Origin: Pseudomonas putida | Lineage (GTDB): Bacteria > Pseudomonadota > Gammaproteobacteria > Pseudomonadales > Pseudomonadaceae | Assembly (NCBI RefSeq): GCF_002741075.1 | Contig: NZ_CP016634.1 | Location: forward strand, 636,501 to 700,500 | Direction of reading: 5' to 3' | DNA: 64,000 nucleotides | Shown here: in pieces, positions 1 through 8,876 of the stretch | Layout: each line of letters starts with the position of its first letter | Position numbering within the stretch: position 1 is the stretch's first letter | Notes under the pieces: model-generated | What the model saw: only the letters and a program-made list of their open reading frames with translations | What the model was told of the DNA's origin: nothing | The model's database searches: none | Position numbers and translations under genes: made by a program

Positions 1-911
1 GTGCTGGACAGGCCCTCGGCGCGCAAGGTGATGCCGCGGGTCAGGGAGTCGCCGATCTGTGTCTGCTGGCCGCTTGGGTCCGGGCTCCAGTGCTCTTCCA
101 GGGTCAGGCTGCGTGCCGGCAGCCACGGCTGGTCGGTGGGCCAGGCGGCGGGAATCGGTCGTACCTTCAGGTGCAGGGGCAACGAGCTGACCTGGACCTG
201 GCGACCCACGCGCGGGGTGCCGGCCGGTTGCTCGCCATTGTCGGCGGCGGTGGCGGTGAAGGTCAGCGCGGGGAGGTCCAGGGTGCCACTTTGTTGCGGG
301 TAGATCGCATAGCGGGTCTCGATCACGCCGTGGCGTATGCCGTTGATTTCCTTTTCATAGGTGCGCGACTCGCCCAGGGGTTCGACCTTGGCGTTGTCCA
401 GTTGCAGCGGGCTCAGGCTGCTGTCGTCGTACAGCGACACCGAGTGATAGATGCGCAGGGTCAGCACCGCCTGGGCCTGGACGTACACCTCGGGGCTGTC
501 CAGGGTGGCCTCGACGAACACTTGAGAGGCGCCTTCGGGGCGGCTGGCGTCGGCTTGCAAGACTTGCAGCTCGATGGCCTGGCTCTGCGACTGGCCCAAT
601 TGCAGCTCAGGGATGCGCAAGCTGCCGCTGCGCTTGGGGAGCAGGGTGATGATCCAGCGAGTACTGGCGCGGGTCTCGCCATCGAGGGTGTGCAGGCTGT
701 TGAGCTGGCGGGTGCCGCGCACTTCGAAATCGCCTTCCAGGGCGCGCAGGTCGGGTTTGCCGAACTGGGTGACGTCCTGGCTTTCCAGGGTCAGCTCCAG
801 GGTTTCGCCGGCCTGCAGGCGAGTGCGGTCGACGCTGGCTTGCAGGATGGGTTGGGCCTGGGCCTGGAGGAGCCACAGCAGGCTGAATAGAAAGACGCCG
901 AGGCGACTCAT
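1..911 (-). CDS. BatD-family protein, C-terminal part outside the window
   Basis: The reading frame opens at an ATG at 911 and runs without a stop off the left edge, so about the first 300 residues are seen. It begins with a signal peptide (hydrophobic stretch about residues 5-15, ending LLQAQA before QP), followed by beta-rich sequence typical of the periplasmic BatD (oxygen tolerance) family. The start codon overlaps the stop of the upstream VWA-TPR gene (ATGA), so the two are translationally coupled. In this family BatD is anchored by a C-terminal membrane helix and is thought to act with the VWA proteins BatA/BatB and a MoxR ATPase at the envelope. That role is inferred from the operon; the C-terminus cannot be checked here. 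Confidence 0.85.
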   Translation of the reverse strand, partial: MSRLGVFLFSLLWLLQAQAQPILQASVDRTRLQAGETLELTLESQDVTQFGKPDLRALEGDFEVRGTRQLNSLHTLDGETRASTRWIITLLPKRSGSLRIPELQLGQSQSQAIELQVLQADASRPEGASQVFVEATLDSPEVYVQAQAVLTLRIYHSVSLYDDSSLSPLQLDNAKVEPLGESRTYEKEINGIRHGVIETRYAIYPQQSGTLDLPALTFTATAADNGEQPAGTPRVGRQVQVSSLPLHLKVRPIPAAWPTDQPWLPARSLTLEEHWSPDPSGQQTQIGDSLTRGITLRAEGLSS

Positions 912-2626
912 CGTGGGGTGTCCTGATGCAATTGCTGTTCATACCAGAATTTGCGCCGCAGCAGCTGGGCCGGGTTGTCGGGGATTTCCCGCAACCATTG
1001 CTCCAGGGCCTGACGCTGTTCGGCATCCAGGCTGGTGGAGACCGGCCGCTGCGGCGGCTGGGTGGTGCTGTCGTCATCGCCGGGCTGGTCGCTGCCTGGC
1101 CCTTGCGTATTATTGGCGTTCTCGCCCTGACCCTGGGCCGACGCCTGCTCGTCGCTGCCAGGCGCGCCTTGGGCTGTGCTGGGCGCCGAGCTGCTGTTGC
1201 CCTCGGTTTCATTGCCGGGTGTGCCTTCGGACTCGCTGTCTGCCGGTTGTTCCTCGGCCTTGGCCTGGCGCTGCTGCAACAATTGCTGGACCAAGGCCTG
1301 GTTGTCCAGGGCCGGCTGCAGGTCGGGCTGGCGCTCCAGGGCCTGCTCGTAGGCATCCAGCGCGGCCTCCAGTTCGCCGGCACGGGCCAGAGCGTTGCCT
1401 CGATTGTAGTGGGCTGCGGCGCTGCTGCCTTGGGCAAAGGCCTTGGCGGCACCTTCGTAGTCACCGGCCTGGTACAGCGCCATGCCGCGCCACTGTGGGT
1501 CTTCGAAGCGCCGGGCGGCTTCGGCGGGGTGTTGCTGCTCGAGCAGGCGCTGGCCTTGTTGGTCCGGGCGCAGCCACAGGTCGTTGAATTCGAAGGCCTG
1601 GCTCGGTTGCGGCAACGCCAGCAGCAACGGCAGGCAGAACAACCAGCCGCGTCGCCCGGCGCAGGCCGCCAATAGCAGCAAAGGCAGCAGCAACCAGTAA
1701 CCTTGGTCGGCCCAGCTGTCCAGCTGTAGGGTCTGGCCGTCGGCGCGCAGGGTGCGGGGGTTGTCGAACAGGCCCAGTCCGCGCAGGTCAAGGTCATCGA
1801 TGCGGGCGTGGCGGTAGCGCCCACCGGTGCTGTTGATGAAGGCCTTGAGGCTGGCGCTGTCCAGGCGTGGTAGCAGGATGCCGCCCTGATTGTCCTTGAG
1901 GTATTCGCCATTGGCCTGGCGAACCGGCGCGCCCTCGCTGCTGCCGATGCCGAGCATCAGCAGGCTGGGGCCCTGGCGGCCGAGGGCTTTGAGGATGCCG
2001 CTGCGTTCGGCGTCGCTCAGCGAGGAGCCGATCAGCAACAGGCGTCCCTGGCCTAGGCCGCTCTGGGCGAGCAGGGTCAGGCCTTTCTGCACGGCCAGGT
2101 CGGCTCGCTGCCCCGGCTGCGGCATGATCGAAGGGTCGACCGCCTCGAGCAGGTTGCGGGTGGTGCCCAGATCGTCCGACAGCGGCACCAGGGTGTGCGC
2201 ACTGCCGGCATACACCACCAGGGCGGTCTGGCTGTCGCGGCGGTGCTCGAGCAGGTCGAGGATCTTGCGGCGGGCCTGCTCCAGGCGGTTGGGCGTGCTG
2301 TCTTCGGCGAGCATCTGTGGTGTCAGTTCGAGCAGGATCACCAGCGGGTCGGCGGGGCGCTGGCGGGTTTCCTCCAGGCGTTGCCAGCTTGGCCCGAGCA
2401 AGGCCAGGACCACCAGCAGCCAGGCCAGGCCGAGGGCGATCCACGGCAGTTTGCTGGTCTGGCCTTTGCCGCCGCCGAGCAGCACGGCGTGGAACTGCAC
2501 GGGCAGGATCAGCTGCCAGCGCCCGGCGCGCTTGCGCCGGTGCCAGAGCTTGAACAGCAGCCAGCCGAGCAGGGGGACCACCAGCAGCCAGAGCGGGCGC
2601 AGCCATTGCGGCCAGAGTTCGATCAT
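908..2626 (-). CDS. BatB/BatC-type VWA and TPR membrane protein
   Basis: 572-residue protein starting MIELWPQW. The start is set by the ATGA overlap with the end of BatA at 2623. There are two N-terminal membrane helices (about residues 10-25 and 55-75), a von Willebrand factor A domain (about 85-290), a further helix near 305-325, TPR repeats (about 370-440; YNRGNALARAGELEAALDAY) and a low-complexity acidic Ser/Gln/Pro tail. It looks like BatB fused to BatC. The VWA site where DxSxS metal-binding residues are expected reads ELTPQM, so metal binding is probably lost, unlike the neighbouring BatA. Function is inferred from the MoxR/Bat operon: a peripheral scaffold at the inner membrane. Confidence 0.85.
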   Translation of the reverse strand: MIELWPQWLRPLWLLVVPLLGWLLFKLWHRRKRAGRWQLILPVQFHAVLLGGGKGQTSKLPWIALGLAWLLVVLALLGPSWQRLEETRQRPADPLVILLELTPQMLAEDSTPNRLEQARRKILDLLEHRRDSQTALVVYAGSAHTLVPLSDDLGTTRNLLEAVDPSIMPQPGQRADLAVQKGLTLLAQSGLGQGRLLLIGSSLSDAERSGILKALGRQGPSLLMLGIGSSEGAPVRQANGEYLKDNQGGILLPRLDSASLKAFINSTGGRYRHARIDDLDLRGLGLFDNPRTLRADGQTLQLDSWADQGYWLLLPLLLLAACAGRRGWLFCLPLLLALPQPSQAFEFNDLWLRPDQQGQRLLEQQHPAEAARRFEDPQWRGMALYQAGDYEGAAKAFAQGSSAAAHYNRGNALARAGELEAALDAYEQALERQPDLQPALDNQALVQQLLQQRQAKAEEQPADSESEGTPGNETEGNSSSAPSTAQGAPGSDEQASAQGQGENANNTQGPGSDQPGDDDSTTQPPQRPVSTSLDAEQRQALEQWLREIPDNPAQLLRRKFWYEQQLHQDTPR

Positions 2627-3699
2627 CGCCGTCTCCTCAGGCGCAGGCGTTTGAGGCGCTGACGCCATTCCGGGTGCGGCTGTAGAAAGCGCGGGCGGCG
2701 CAGCAGGCGCTGGAAGAGGTTGTCCGGCCATTGCACGGCAACCACCAGCAGCACGCTCAGGAGCAATGCCACGGCCAGCGGCCAGGCGTACAGGGCTTTG
2801 GCAGTGCGCGCCTGGGTGGGTTGCTGGGCCACCGGTTCGAGCTGGTCGAGGGTATCGCCGATCGCGACCAGTTCGGCGCCGTCATGGGCGCGGAAGTAGG
2901 CGCCATGGGTCAGCTCGGCGATTTCCTTGAGCGAGGCTTCGTCCAGGTCCAGGCTCGGGTTCAGACCCAGCAGCCCAGGGGTGCCACTGGCTTCGGGGTT
3001 GGCACCGATGCCGATGGTGTAGATGCGTACGCCTTCCTGCGCGGCCAGGCGGGCGGCGGTGAGCGGGTGGATCTGACCGCCATTGTTGGCGCCGTCGGTG
3101 ATCAGCACCAATACCCGGCTCTGCGCCGGACGCTGGCGCAGGCGCTTGACCGCAAGGCCAATGGCATCGCCAATGGCGGTGTTCTTGCCGGCGATGCCGA
3201 TCTGCGCCTCGTCGAGGAAGGTGCGCACGGTGCGTCGGTCGAAGGTCAGAGGGGCCTGCAGGTAGGCCTCGCTGCCGAACAGGATCAACCCGACCCGATC
3301 GCCTTCGCGGTCCTGGAGGAAATCGCCGAGCAGTGCCTTGACCAGGTCCAGGCGGCTGATTTCGTCATGCTTCCACTGCATGTCGGGAAAGTCCATCGAA
3401 CCGGACACATCCACGGCCACCAGCAGGTCGCGGCCGCTGGCTGCCACCGGCACCGGATCGCCCAGCCATTGCGGGCGGGCGGCGGCCAGTAGCAGGAGCA
3501 GCCAGATTGCCACGAAGGGCGCTTGCTGGCGCCAGGTCGGCAGGTTCAGACGGGCACGGCGCCCGGCCAGGCCTTCGAGTTCATCGAGAAAACCCACCTT
3601 GAGCACCGGCTCGCCGCTGTCGGCGGCCGGCAGCACCAGCCGCGCGAGCCAAGGCAGCGGTAGCAGCAAGAAGACCCACGGCCAGGCCAGCTCAAACAT
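2623..3699 (-). CDS. BatA-type VWA domain membrane protein
   Basis: 358 residues. An N-terminal membrane anchor (about 5-25) and second helix (about 60-75) precede a VWA domain (about 85-285) with an intact metal-site motif DVSGSM and a second loop ITDGANNGG, and a C-terminal helix lies near 310-330. This is the standard BatA layout. It lies between DUF4381 upstream (8-base overlap) and the VWA-TPR gene downstream (ATGA overlap), so the block is one transcript headed by MoxR. Such proteins are thought to present substrates to the MoxR ATPase in the membrane; the actual substrate is unknown. Confidence 0.88.
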   Translation of the reverse strand: MFELAWPWVFLLLPLPWLARLVLPAADSGEPVLKVGFLDELEGLAGRRARLNLPTWRQQAPFVAIWLLLLLAAARPQWLGDPVPVAASGRDLLVAVDVSGSMDFPDMQWKHDEISRLDLVKALLGDFLQDREGDRVGLILFGSEAYLQAPLTFDRRTVRTFLDEAQIGIAGKNTAIGDAIGLAVKRLRQRPAQSRVLVLITDGANNGGQIHPLTAARLAAQEGVRIYTIGIGANPEASGTPGLLGLNPSLDLDEASLKEIAELTHGAYFRAHDGAELVAIGDTLDQLEPVAQQPTQARTAKALYAWPLAVALLLSVLLVVAVQWPDNLFQRLLRRPRFLQPHPEWRQRLKRLRLRRRR

Positions 3700-4186
3700 G
3701 CTTGCGAATCCAGGTTTCGACCGCCTGGGCGAGCCCGGCGATGGCCTTGTCGTCGAGCTTGCACTCGGGTTTGTAGGCGCCTTCGACCAGCACCATCCAG
3801 CGGGTCAGGCCCGCAGCCGGGCAGCGGTTGTCGAGAAACGCCAGCCACTGACGGCCGTTGAGCGTGTGGCTGTTGGCGCCGGGATAGTGGTTGCGGCACA
3901 GGCGTTTGAGCAGCGCGTTGATTTGCTGCAACCAGGCGCCGGCGGGCGCGCCATCGTAGGGGCGGGGCAGGCGGGCCAGTTCGGCCAGTGCTTCCAGGCG
4001 GATGGGGTCCAGGGGCAGCTCGGCGCGTACCACCCGGGGTTTGGCTGGACGCCAATGACGCAGCCGCCACAGCCCCCAGCCGAGCAAGGGGAGCAGGGCA
4101 AGCAGCACCCACCAGCCTGGCGCAGGCGGCCACAGGCCTATCGCCGGCGGCGCGATCAAGGGTTGCAACTGGTCCAGCGGGTTCAT
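3692..4186 (-). CDS. DUF4381 membrane protein of the Bat operon
   Basis: 164 residues: a short Pro-rich N-terminus, one membrane helix at about residues 24-42 (WWVLLALLPLLGWGLW) and a cytoplasmic helical domain with conserved WL/NALLKR and W-x-x-FLD motifs. Length, helix position and location between DUF58 and BatA match the DUF4381 family, which occurs in MoxR/Bat operons. It overlaps both neighbours by a few bases. No enzymatic motif is visible; the role is inferred to be structural within the MoxR-VWA complex. Confidence 0.82.
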   Translation of the reverse strand: MNPLDQLQPLIAPPAIGLWPPAPGWWVLLALLPLLGWGLWRLRHWRPAKPRVVRAELPLDPIRLEALAELARLPRPYDGAPAGAWLQQINALLKRLCRNHYPGANSHTLNGRQWLAFLDNRCPAAGLTRWMVLVEGAYKPECKLDDKAIAGLAQAVETWIRKHV

Positions 4187-5127
4187 TGACTGCTCCCCGG
4201 ACGCTGGGCGTTGAGGTACTCGCGCAGTTGCTCGATCATCTCGCTCTGGGTGCTCAAAGGCATCATCAGCACCCGCAGCTTCTGCGCCAGCAGCTCCCAG
4301 CGCTCGATGCGCGCTTCGGCCTGCTGGCGGTAGGCTTGGCGCAGGTTGGTATCGAGGGTGTCGAGCTCCAGCTGGGCGCTGCGCTGGGCAAAGCGCAGCA
4401 GGCCAGCGGCCGGCAGGGCGTGGTCGAGCGGGTCGGAGACGGGCATCAGCAACAGGTCGCAGTGGCGGGAGAGCATGCTCAGGTGCTGCTCGACCCCGGG
4501 GGTCAAGGCGCGTTCGTCGCAGATGATGATGGCCAGGCTGCCGGGGCGCAGCACTTCACGGGCGCGACGCAAGGCCAGGCCCAGGCTGTCGGGCTGGGGC
4601 ACGGCCTCGGTGTGCAGTGACTGGTTGACCTTGGCCAGGCGATTGAGCAGTTGCAGCAGACTCTGCTTGCTGCGCCGGGGTTTGATCTCATGGTGTTCGT
4701 TGTCGCCGAACACCAGGCCGCCGATGCGGTCGTTGTGCCCCAGTGCAGCCCAACCGAACAGAGCTGCGGCCTGGGCCGCCAGGACCGACTTGAACATCAG
4801 CCCGGAGCCGAAGAACAGGCGTTGACTCTGTTCGACCAGGATGAAGATTGGCCGCTCGCGCTCTTCATGAAACAGCTTGGTGTGGGGCTCCTGGGTACGT
4901 GCGGTGACGCGCCAATCGATGTTGCGCACGTCGTCGCCGGCCTGGTAGACCCGCACCTGGTCGAAGTCCACACCCCGTCCGCGCAGTTTGGAGTGGTGCA
5001 GACCCACCAACGGGCTGCGCTGGCCAGGTCGGGAAAACAGCTGGATCTCGCGCACGCGGTGACGCATGTCGATCAATTCGGCAAGGCCGATGCGGATGCC
5101 GGGGTCGGCCAGGTGCGCGGTGGGCAT
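4183..5127 (-). CDS. DUF58 domain protein
   Basis: 314 residues starting MPTAHLAD at 5127, four bases after the MoxR stop. It carries the family hallmark near residues 55-75 (GVDFDQVRVYQAGDD followed by IDWRVTAR) and a VWA-like fold in the C-terminal half. DUF58 proteins are near-constant partners of MoxR ATPases. No N-terminal membrane helices are present, so it is the short soluble form. A longer in-frame extension upstream exists, but it lies over the moxR coding sequence and is not used. The stop overlaps the start of the DUF4381 gene (ATGA). Confidence 0.88.
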   Translation of the reverse strand: MPTAHLADPGIRIGLAELIDMRHRVREIQLFSRPGQRSPLVGLHHSKLRGRGVDFDQVRVYQAGDDVRNIDWRVTARTQEPHTKLFHEERERPIFILVEQSQRLFFGSGLMFKSVLAAQAAALFGWAALGHNDRIGGLVFGDNEHHEIKPRRSKQSLLQLLNRLAKVNQSLHTEAVPQPDSLGLALRRAREVLRPGSLAIIICDERALTPGVEQHLSMLSRHCDLLLMPVSDPLDHALPAAGLLRFAQRSAQLELDTLDTNLRQAYRQQAEARIERWELLAQKLRVLMMPLSTQSEMIEQLREYLNAQRPGSSQ

Positions 5128-5131
5128 GAGG

Positions 5132-6091
5132 TCAGGCGACAGCGACGACGTCGAGGATGCGCTGGACCACCCGGTCCTGGTCGATCCCCGCCGCTTCCGC
5201 CTCGAAGGACAGGATGATGCGGTGGCGCAACACGTCGAACAGCACCGCCTGGATGTCCTCGGGGCTGACGAAGTCACGCCCGGCCAGCCAGGCGTGGGCG
5301 CGTGCGCAGCGGTCCAGCGCGATCGAGCCGCGGGGGCTGGCGCCATAGGCGATCCAGTCGGCCAGCTCGGCGTCGAACTTGGCTGGCGTGCGGGTGGCCA
5401 TCACCAACTGCACCAGGTATTCCTCCACGGCGTCGGCCATGTACAGACCGAGGATTTCCTTGCGTGCGGCGAAGATCGCTTGCTGGCTGACCCGGCGCTC
5501 CGGCTTGACCTCGCCCCCGAGCGCCTCGCCGCGGGCTTGCTGTAGGATGCGCCGTTCCACGGCGGCATCCGGGAAGCCGATCTTCACGTGCATCAGGAAG
5601 CGATCGAGCTGGGCCTCGGGCAGGGGATAGGTGCCTTCCTGTTCGATCGGGTTCTGGGTGGCCATGACCAGGAACAGCGGCGACAGCTCGTAGGTGCTGC
5701 GTCCGACGCTGACTTGGCGTTCGGCCATGGCTTCGAGCAACGCGGACTGCACCTTGGCCGGCGCCCGGTTGATTTCGTCGGCCAGTACCAGGTTATGGAA
5801 GATCGGCCCCTGCTGGAACACGAAGCTGCCGGTTTCCGGACGGTAGATCTCGGTGCCGGTGATATCGGCCGGGAGCAGGTCGGGCGTGAACTGGATGCGG
5901 TGGAACTGCGCTTCGATGCCTTCGGCCAGTTCCTTGATGGCCTTGGTCTTGGCAAGGCCTGGTGCGCCTTCGACCAGCATGTGGCCGTCGGCCAGCAGCA
6001 CGATCAGCAGGCGTTCGACCAGCTTCTCCTGGCCAAGGATCTGGGAGGAAAGAAAGGTGCGCAGCGCGATCAGCGCCTCACGGTGTTCCAT
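5132..6091 (-). CDS. MoxR-family AAA+ ATPase
   Basis: 319 residues starting MEHREALI. It has a Walker A motif of MoxR type (EGAPGLAKTK, about residue 40), Walker B (LADEINRAPAK, about 105), sensor 1 (MATQNP, about 150) and the AAA lid region with GASPRGS. It is the first gene of the minus-strand operon continuing through DUF58, DUF4381, BatA, BatB/C and BatD. MoxR ATPases act as chaperone-like motors for metal insertion or remodelling of partner VWA proteins. The annotation is secure at family level; the target in this organism is not identifiable from sequence. Confidence 0.93.
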   Translation of the reverse strand: MEHREALIALRTFLSSQILGQEKLVERLLIVLLADGHMLVEGAPGLAKTKAIKELAEGIEAQFHRIQFTPDLLPADITGTEIYRPETGSFVFQQGPIFHNLVLADEINRAPAKVQSALLEAMAERQVSVGRSTYELSPLFLVMATQNPIEQEGTYPLPEAQLDRFLMHVKIGFPDAAVERRILQQARGEALGGEVKPERRVSQQAIFAARKEILGLYMADAVEEYLVQLVMATRTPAKFDAELADWIAYGASPRGSIALDRCARAHAWLAGRDFVSPEDIQAVLFDVLRHRIILSFEAEAAGIDQDRVVQRILDVVAVA

Positions 6092-6420
6092 CGTCGACGG
6101 TTCCTGGGGATAGGCCCTGGCGCGCTGGAAGCGGTTGCCGGGCAGGGGTGGATACTTTAATCCATCCGGGGGGGCGGGGACCAATGGGGGTTTGCAAAAT
6201 TCGCATAAAGCAGCGGGTGATGTAGAAGCGGCCTTGGGCCGCGAAAGGTCCCGGATCGATGCCTTGGGCAGACATCGTCGGGGCTGCATTGCCATCGGTG
6301 AAGTGGCTGTCCGAGCCTGCGACCACGGCCAGGCCACTCCAGCGCCCTCGCGGCCAGGGCCGTCTCGTGTACCGACCCCTGAAGGTTCCTTATTGTCTTT
6401 GTATTGGGTTGTGCAGGGGG
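6092..6420 (-). other. Intergenic region between lhgO and moxR
   Basis: About 330 bases without a credible gene. The moxR promoter must lie in the right-hand neighbourhood of 6092. At about 6226-6246 there is a short palindromic GC-rich element (GCGGCC TTGG GCCGCG) of a kind scattered through putida-group genomes. No clear terminator with a T-run is visible for lhgO. Confidence 0.4.
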
Positions 6421-7614
6421 TCAGTGGGCCTTGAGGATCTTGGCGGCGATCATCTGGCCAATGGGGATGGCGGAGGTGGCTGCAGGCGAGGGCGCGTTGC
6501 AGACGTGCACCATGCGCGGGGTCTCGGCGAACAGGAAGTCATGGACCAGGGTGCCGTCGCGCATCACCGCCTGGGCACGGATGCCGGCTTCGTAGGGCAG
6601 CAGGTCTTCTACCTCGAGCTGCGGGCAGTACTTGCGGCACTGCTCCAGGTAGCCACGCTTGAACAGCGAGTTCTTCATCTCGGTGGTGCCGGAGCCCAGG
6701 TTGTTCCAGATCGTTTTCCAGAAGCCGGGGAAGCGCGCGTACTCGGCCACATCGCGCCAGTTCACCGAAAACTTGCGGTGGTTCTCCCGGCCCAGGCCCA
6801 GCACGGCGTTGGGGCCGACGGTGACGCTACCGTCGATCATGCGGGTCAGGTGCACGCCCAGGAACGGCAGGTCCGGGTCGGGGATCGGGTAGATCAGGTG
6901 GTTGACGATCTGGTTCTTGCTCGCCGGCAGGCGGTAGTACTCACCGCGGAAGGGGATGATCTGGTGATCGATCTTCACCCCGGCCAGCCGCGCCAGGCGG
7001 TCGGATTGCAGGCCGGCGCAGGCGACCAGCTGGCGAGCGCGCCAGCTTTGGCTGTCGCTGCTGATCTCGACGTACTCGCCCTGCTCCTGGATCGCCCGCA
7101 CGGTAGTGGCCAGGCGAACGTGGCCGCCAGCTTTCTGGATGACCCGGGCCATGGCGTCGCACACCTGCTTGTAGTCGACGATGCCGGTGGCATCGAGAAA
7201 CAGCGCGCCCTTGCCGACGATGTTTGGCTCTCGACGCTTGAGGTCGGCGGCGTCCAGGCGTTCGACCTTCAGCCCGTTCTGCTGCGAGCGCTCGTACAGG
7301 GCCTGCATGCGCTGCATTTCAAGATCGTTGGAGGCCACCAGCAATTTGCCGCAGACATCGAAGGCGATGCCGTGCTCGGTGCAGAAGTCCTTGGTGGCCT
7401 GGGCGCCGCGTTTGCACAGGTCGGCCTTGAGGCTGCCCGGTGCGTAGTAGATGCCCGCATGGATCACGCCGCTGTTGTGGCCGGTCTGGTGCAGACCGAG
7501 GCTGGCTTCTTTCTCGAGGATCAGCAACGAAGCGCCGGGGCGCTGCTCGAGCAGGGCCATGGCGGTGGCGAGGCCGACGATGCCGCCGCCGATGATGCAG
7601 TAGTCGTAAGTCAT
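6421..7614 (-). CDS. lhgO: L-2-hydroxyglutarate oxidase
   Basis: 397 residues, an FAD-dependent oxidoreductase of the DAO fold. The N-terminal dinucleotide-binding motif IGGGIVGLA (about 8-16) and the LhgO signature HQTGHNSGVIHAGIYY (about 42-58) are present, as is the C-terminal region NAPSPAATSAIPIG. LhgO oxidises L-2-hydroxyglutarate to 2-oxoglutarate and passes electrons to the membrane quinone pool. It lies downstream of, and in the same direction as, a GntR/FCD regulator. Its own upstream region carries the same 15-base sequence as the regulator promoter, so it is probably repressed by that regulator and induced by a hydroxyacid such as 2-hydroxyglutarate (inference). Confidence 0.92.
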   Translation of the reverse strand: MTYDYCIIGGGIVGLATAMALLEQRPGASLLILEKEASLGLHQTGHNSGVIHAGIYYAPGSLKADLCKRGAQATKDFCTEHGIAFDVCGKLLVASNDLEMQRMQALYERSQQNGLKVERLDAADLKRREPNIVGKGALFLDATGIVDYKQVCDAMARVIQKAGGHVRLATTVRAIQEQGEYVEISSDSQSWRARQLVACAGLQSDRLARLAGVKIDHQIIPFRGEYYRLPASKNQIVNHLIYPIPDPDLPFLGVHLTRMIDGSVTVGPNAVLGLGRENHRKFSVNWRDVAEYARFPGFWKTIWNNLGSGTTEMKNSLFKRGYLEQCRKYCPQLEVEDLLPYEAGIRAQAVMRDGTLVHDFLFAETPRMVHVCNAPSPAATSAIPIGQMIAAKILKAH

Positions 7615-7653
7615 GCAGGGATTACCTTGGTGTTCTTATCGGTGAATCTGATT

Positions 7654-7670
7654 ATCAGGTTGTCAGACTA
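7654..7670 (-). promoter_or_regulatory. Candidate FadR/GntR operator upstream of lhgO
   Basis: ATCAGGTTGTCAGAC at 7654-7668 is repeated exactly at 8446-8460 upstream of the regulator gene. The core TTGTCAGACTA (7660-7670) fits the FadR-subfamily consensus TNGTNNNACNA. It lies about 40-55 bases upstream of the lhgO start. Confidence 0.7.
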
Positions 7671-7718
7671 AGTGAGGCGTATGAAAGGCTCGCCAGGCCA
7701 TGTGCGAAGGCTCCGAAA

Positions 7719-8429
7719 TCAGTCGAGGGCGGGAAGGTCGATCTTCAGGCGTCGGGCGGACGCGCGCAGGTGGGCCTCGGCGCAGGCGGCAGCCGCCTGG
7801 CGATCGCCGTCGGCGATGGCGTGGTACAGCGCCTGGTGCTCGCGATTGGCGTCGGCAGAACCGCCCAGGGGAAGGGCGGCGGAGTTTTCCCAGGCATTAC
7901 GCCGCGCGGTGGCCAGTTGGCCGCCGAGAAAGTCGTGGAAGGCCACGAAGTAGTCGTTCTTGCTGGCTTCGGCGATGGCCCGGTGGAAGGCCACGTCGGC
8001 TGCTGAGGCGGTGGCCAGGTCGCTGCGGTCATCGAACATCGTCTGCAGGGCCTGGGCCATGCGGGCGAGGTCCGCATCGTCGCGGCGGCGTGCGGCGATC
8101 GCGGCGGCCTGGGTCTCGATCCACAGGCGCATTTCGAACATCTGCACGAGGTCTGGCTTGCGCCCGTTGCTGCCGGGGAAGCGGAACACCGTGCCGCACG
8201 GGGTTTGCGAGATATAGGAGCCGAGCCCGCGGCGGGCGATGAGCACGCCGTCCGCCTTCAGTTGCGCCACCGCCTCGCGCACCACCGAACGGCTGACATT
8301 GAGCTGCTCGGCCAGTTGCTGTTCGGTGGGCAGGCGCGATTCGGCGGCCAGGCGGCCGGAATCGATTTCTGCGCGGATCGCGCTGACCACCCGTTCGACC
8401 AAGGTGTCGGGGCGCTGAAGCTCTAGCAT
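7719..8429 (-). CDS. GntR family transcriptional regulator, FCD (FadR) subfamily
   Basis: 236 residues starting MLELQRPD. A GntR winged HTH occupies about residues 10-75 (LPTEQQLAEQLNVSRSVVREAV), followed by an all-helical FCD ligand domain with the conserved metal-site residues Asp and His (DVAFHRAIAEAS) and a later His near EAHLR. A longer in-frame start upstream would run through the operator and is not preferred. With lhgO downstream and an identical operator in front of both genes, it is most simply a local autoregulated repressor of L-2-hydroxyglutarate oxidation. The effector is inferred, not shown. Confidence 0.88.
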   Translation of the reverse strand: MLELQRPDTLVERVVSAIRAEIDSGRLAAESRLPTEQQLAEQLNVSRSVVREAVAQLKADGVLIARRGLGSYISQTPCGTVFRFPGSNGRKPDLVQMFEMRLWIETQAAAIAARRRDDADLARMAQALQTMFDDRSDLATASAADVAFHRAIAEASKNDYFVAFHDFLGGQLATARRNAWENSAALPLGGSADANREHQALYHAIADGDRQAAAACAEAHLRASARRLKIDLPALD

Positions 8430-8445
8430 GGGATGCTGCCTATTG

Positions 8446-8462
8446 ATCAGGTTGTCAGACAA
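8446..8462 (-). promoter_or_regulatory. Candidate FadR/GntR autoregulatory operator
   Basis: TTGTCAGACAA at 8452-8462 is a perfect palindrome around one central base and matches TNGTNNNACNA. The surrounding 15 bases (8446-8460) are identical to the site upstream of lhgO. It lies about 17-33 bases upstream of the regulator start codon, a position expected for autorepression. Confidence 0.72.
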
Positions 8463-8579
8463 TGCCTGTGGCACGGATGGGATGTCAATGATTTCAAGGG
8501 CTTGTAGGGCAGCCCAATGGCGGGGCAAGCTCGCTCCAGCAGGTGTCGCGTCGCACGCGGTACCTGCTGGCGGCAGGGC

Positions 8580-8876
8580 TCAGAGCTGGCTGACGTAGGT
8601 CCCGGTGCCGTCGAGGATATTGCGCAAGGTCAGCTCGACTTCCTCGAGGTCCGTGCCTGGTGAGGTCAGCAGAATCTCCAGTTGCTCCGAGCCCTTGAGT
8701 GCATCCCGATCGCCAGCGGCCACTTCGATCAGCAGGCGGTCGGCGCTGAGGGTGATCTTCAGGCCGTCGAGGGTCGAGGGCTCGTCGTCCAGGGTCAGGT
8801 CAACGGTGTCCTCGTCGGGGTAACGGGTGAGCAGGAACATCTGCCCCTTGTCGCTGTGGCAGCACAAGGTCGCCAT
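8580..8876 (-). CDS. Small conserved-looking hypothetical protein
   Basis: 98-residue acidic protein. The start MATLCCHSDKGQMF at 8876 is chosen because GAGGA sits seven bases upstream; in-frame ATGs further up lack such a site. It has a run of acidic residues and an alternating hydrophobic pattern (DTVDLTLDDEP, DLEEVELTLRNIL), with no signal peptide, membrane helix or catalytic motif. The codon use matches the core genome. I do not recognise a named family; it stands alone between the GntR regulator and the gdhB promoter region. Confidence 0.7.
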   Translation of the reverse strand: MATLCCHSDKGQMFLLTRYPDEDTVDLTLDDEPSTLDGLKITLSADRLLIEVAAGDRDALKGSEQLEILLTSPGTDLEEVELTLRNILDGTGTYVSQL

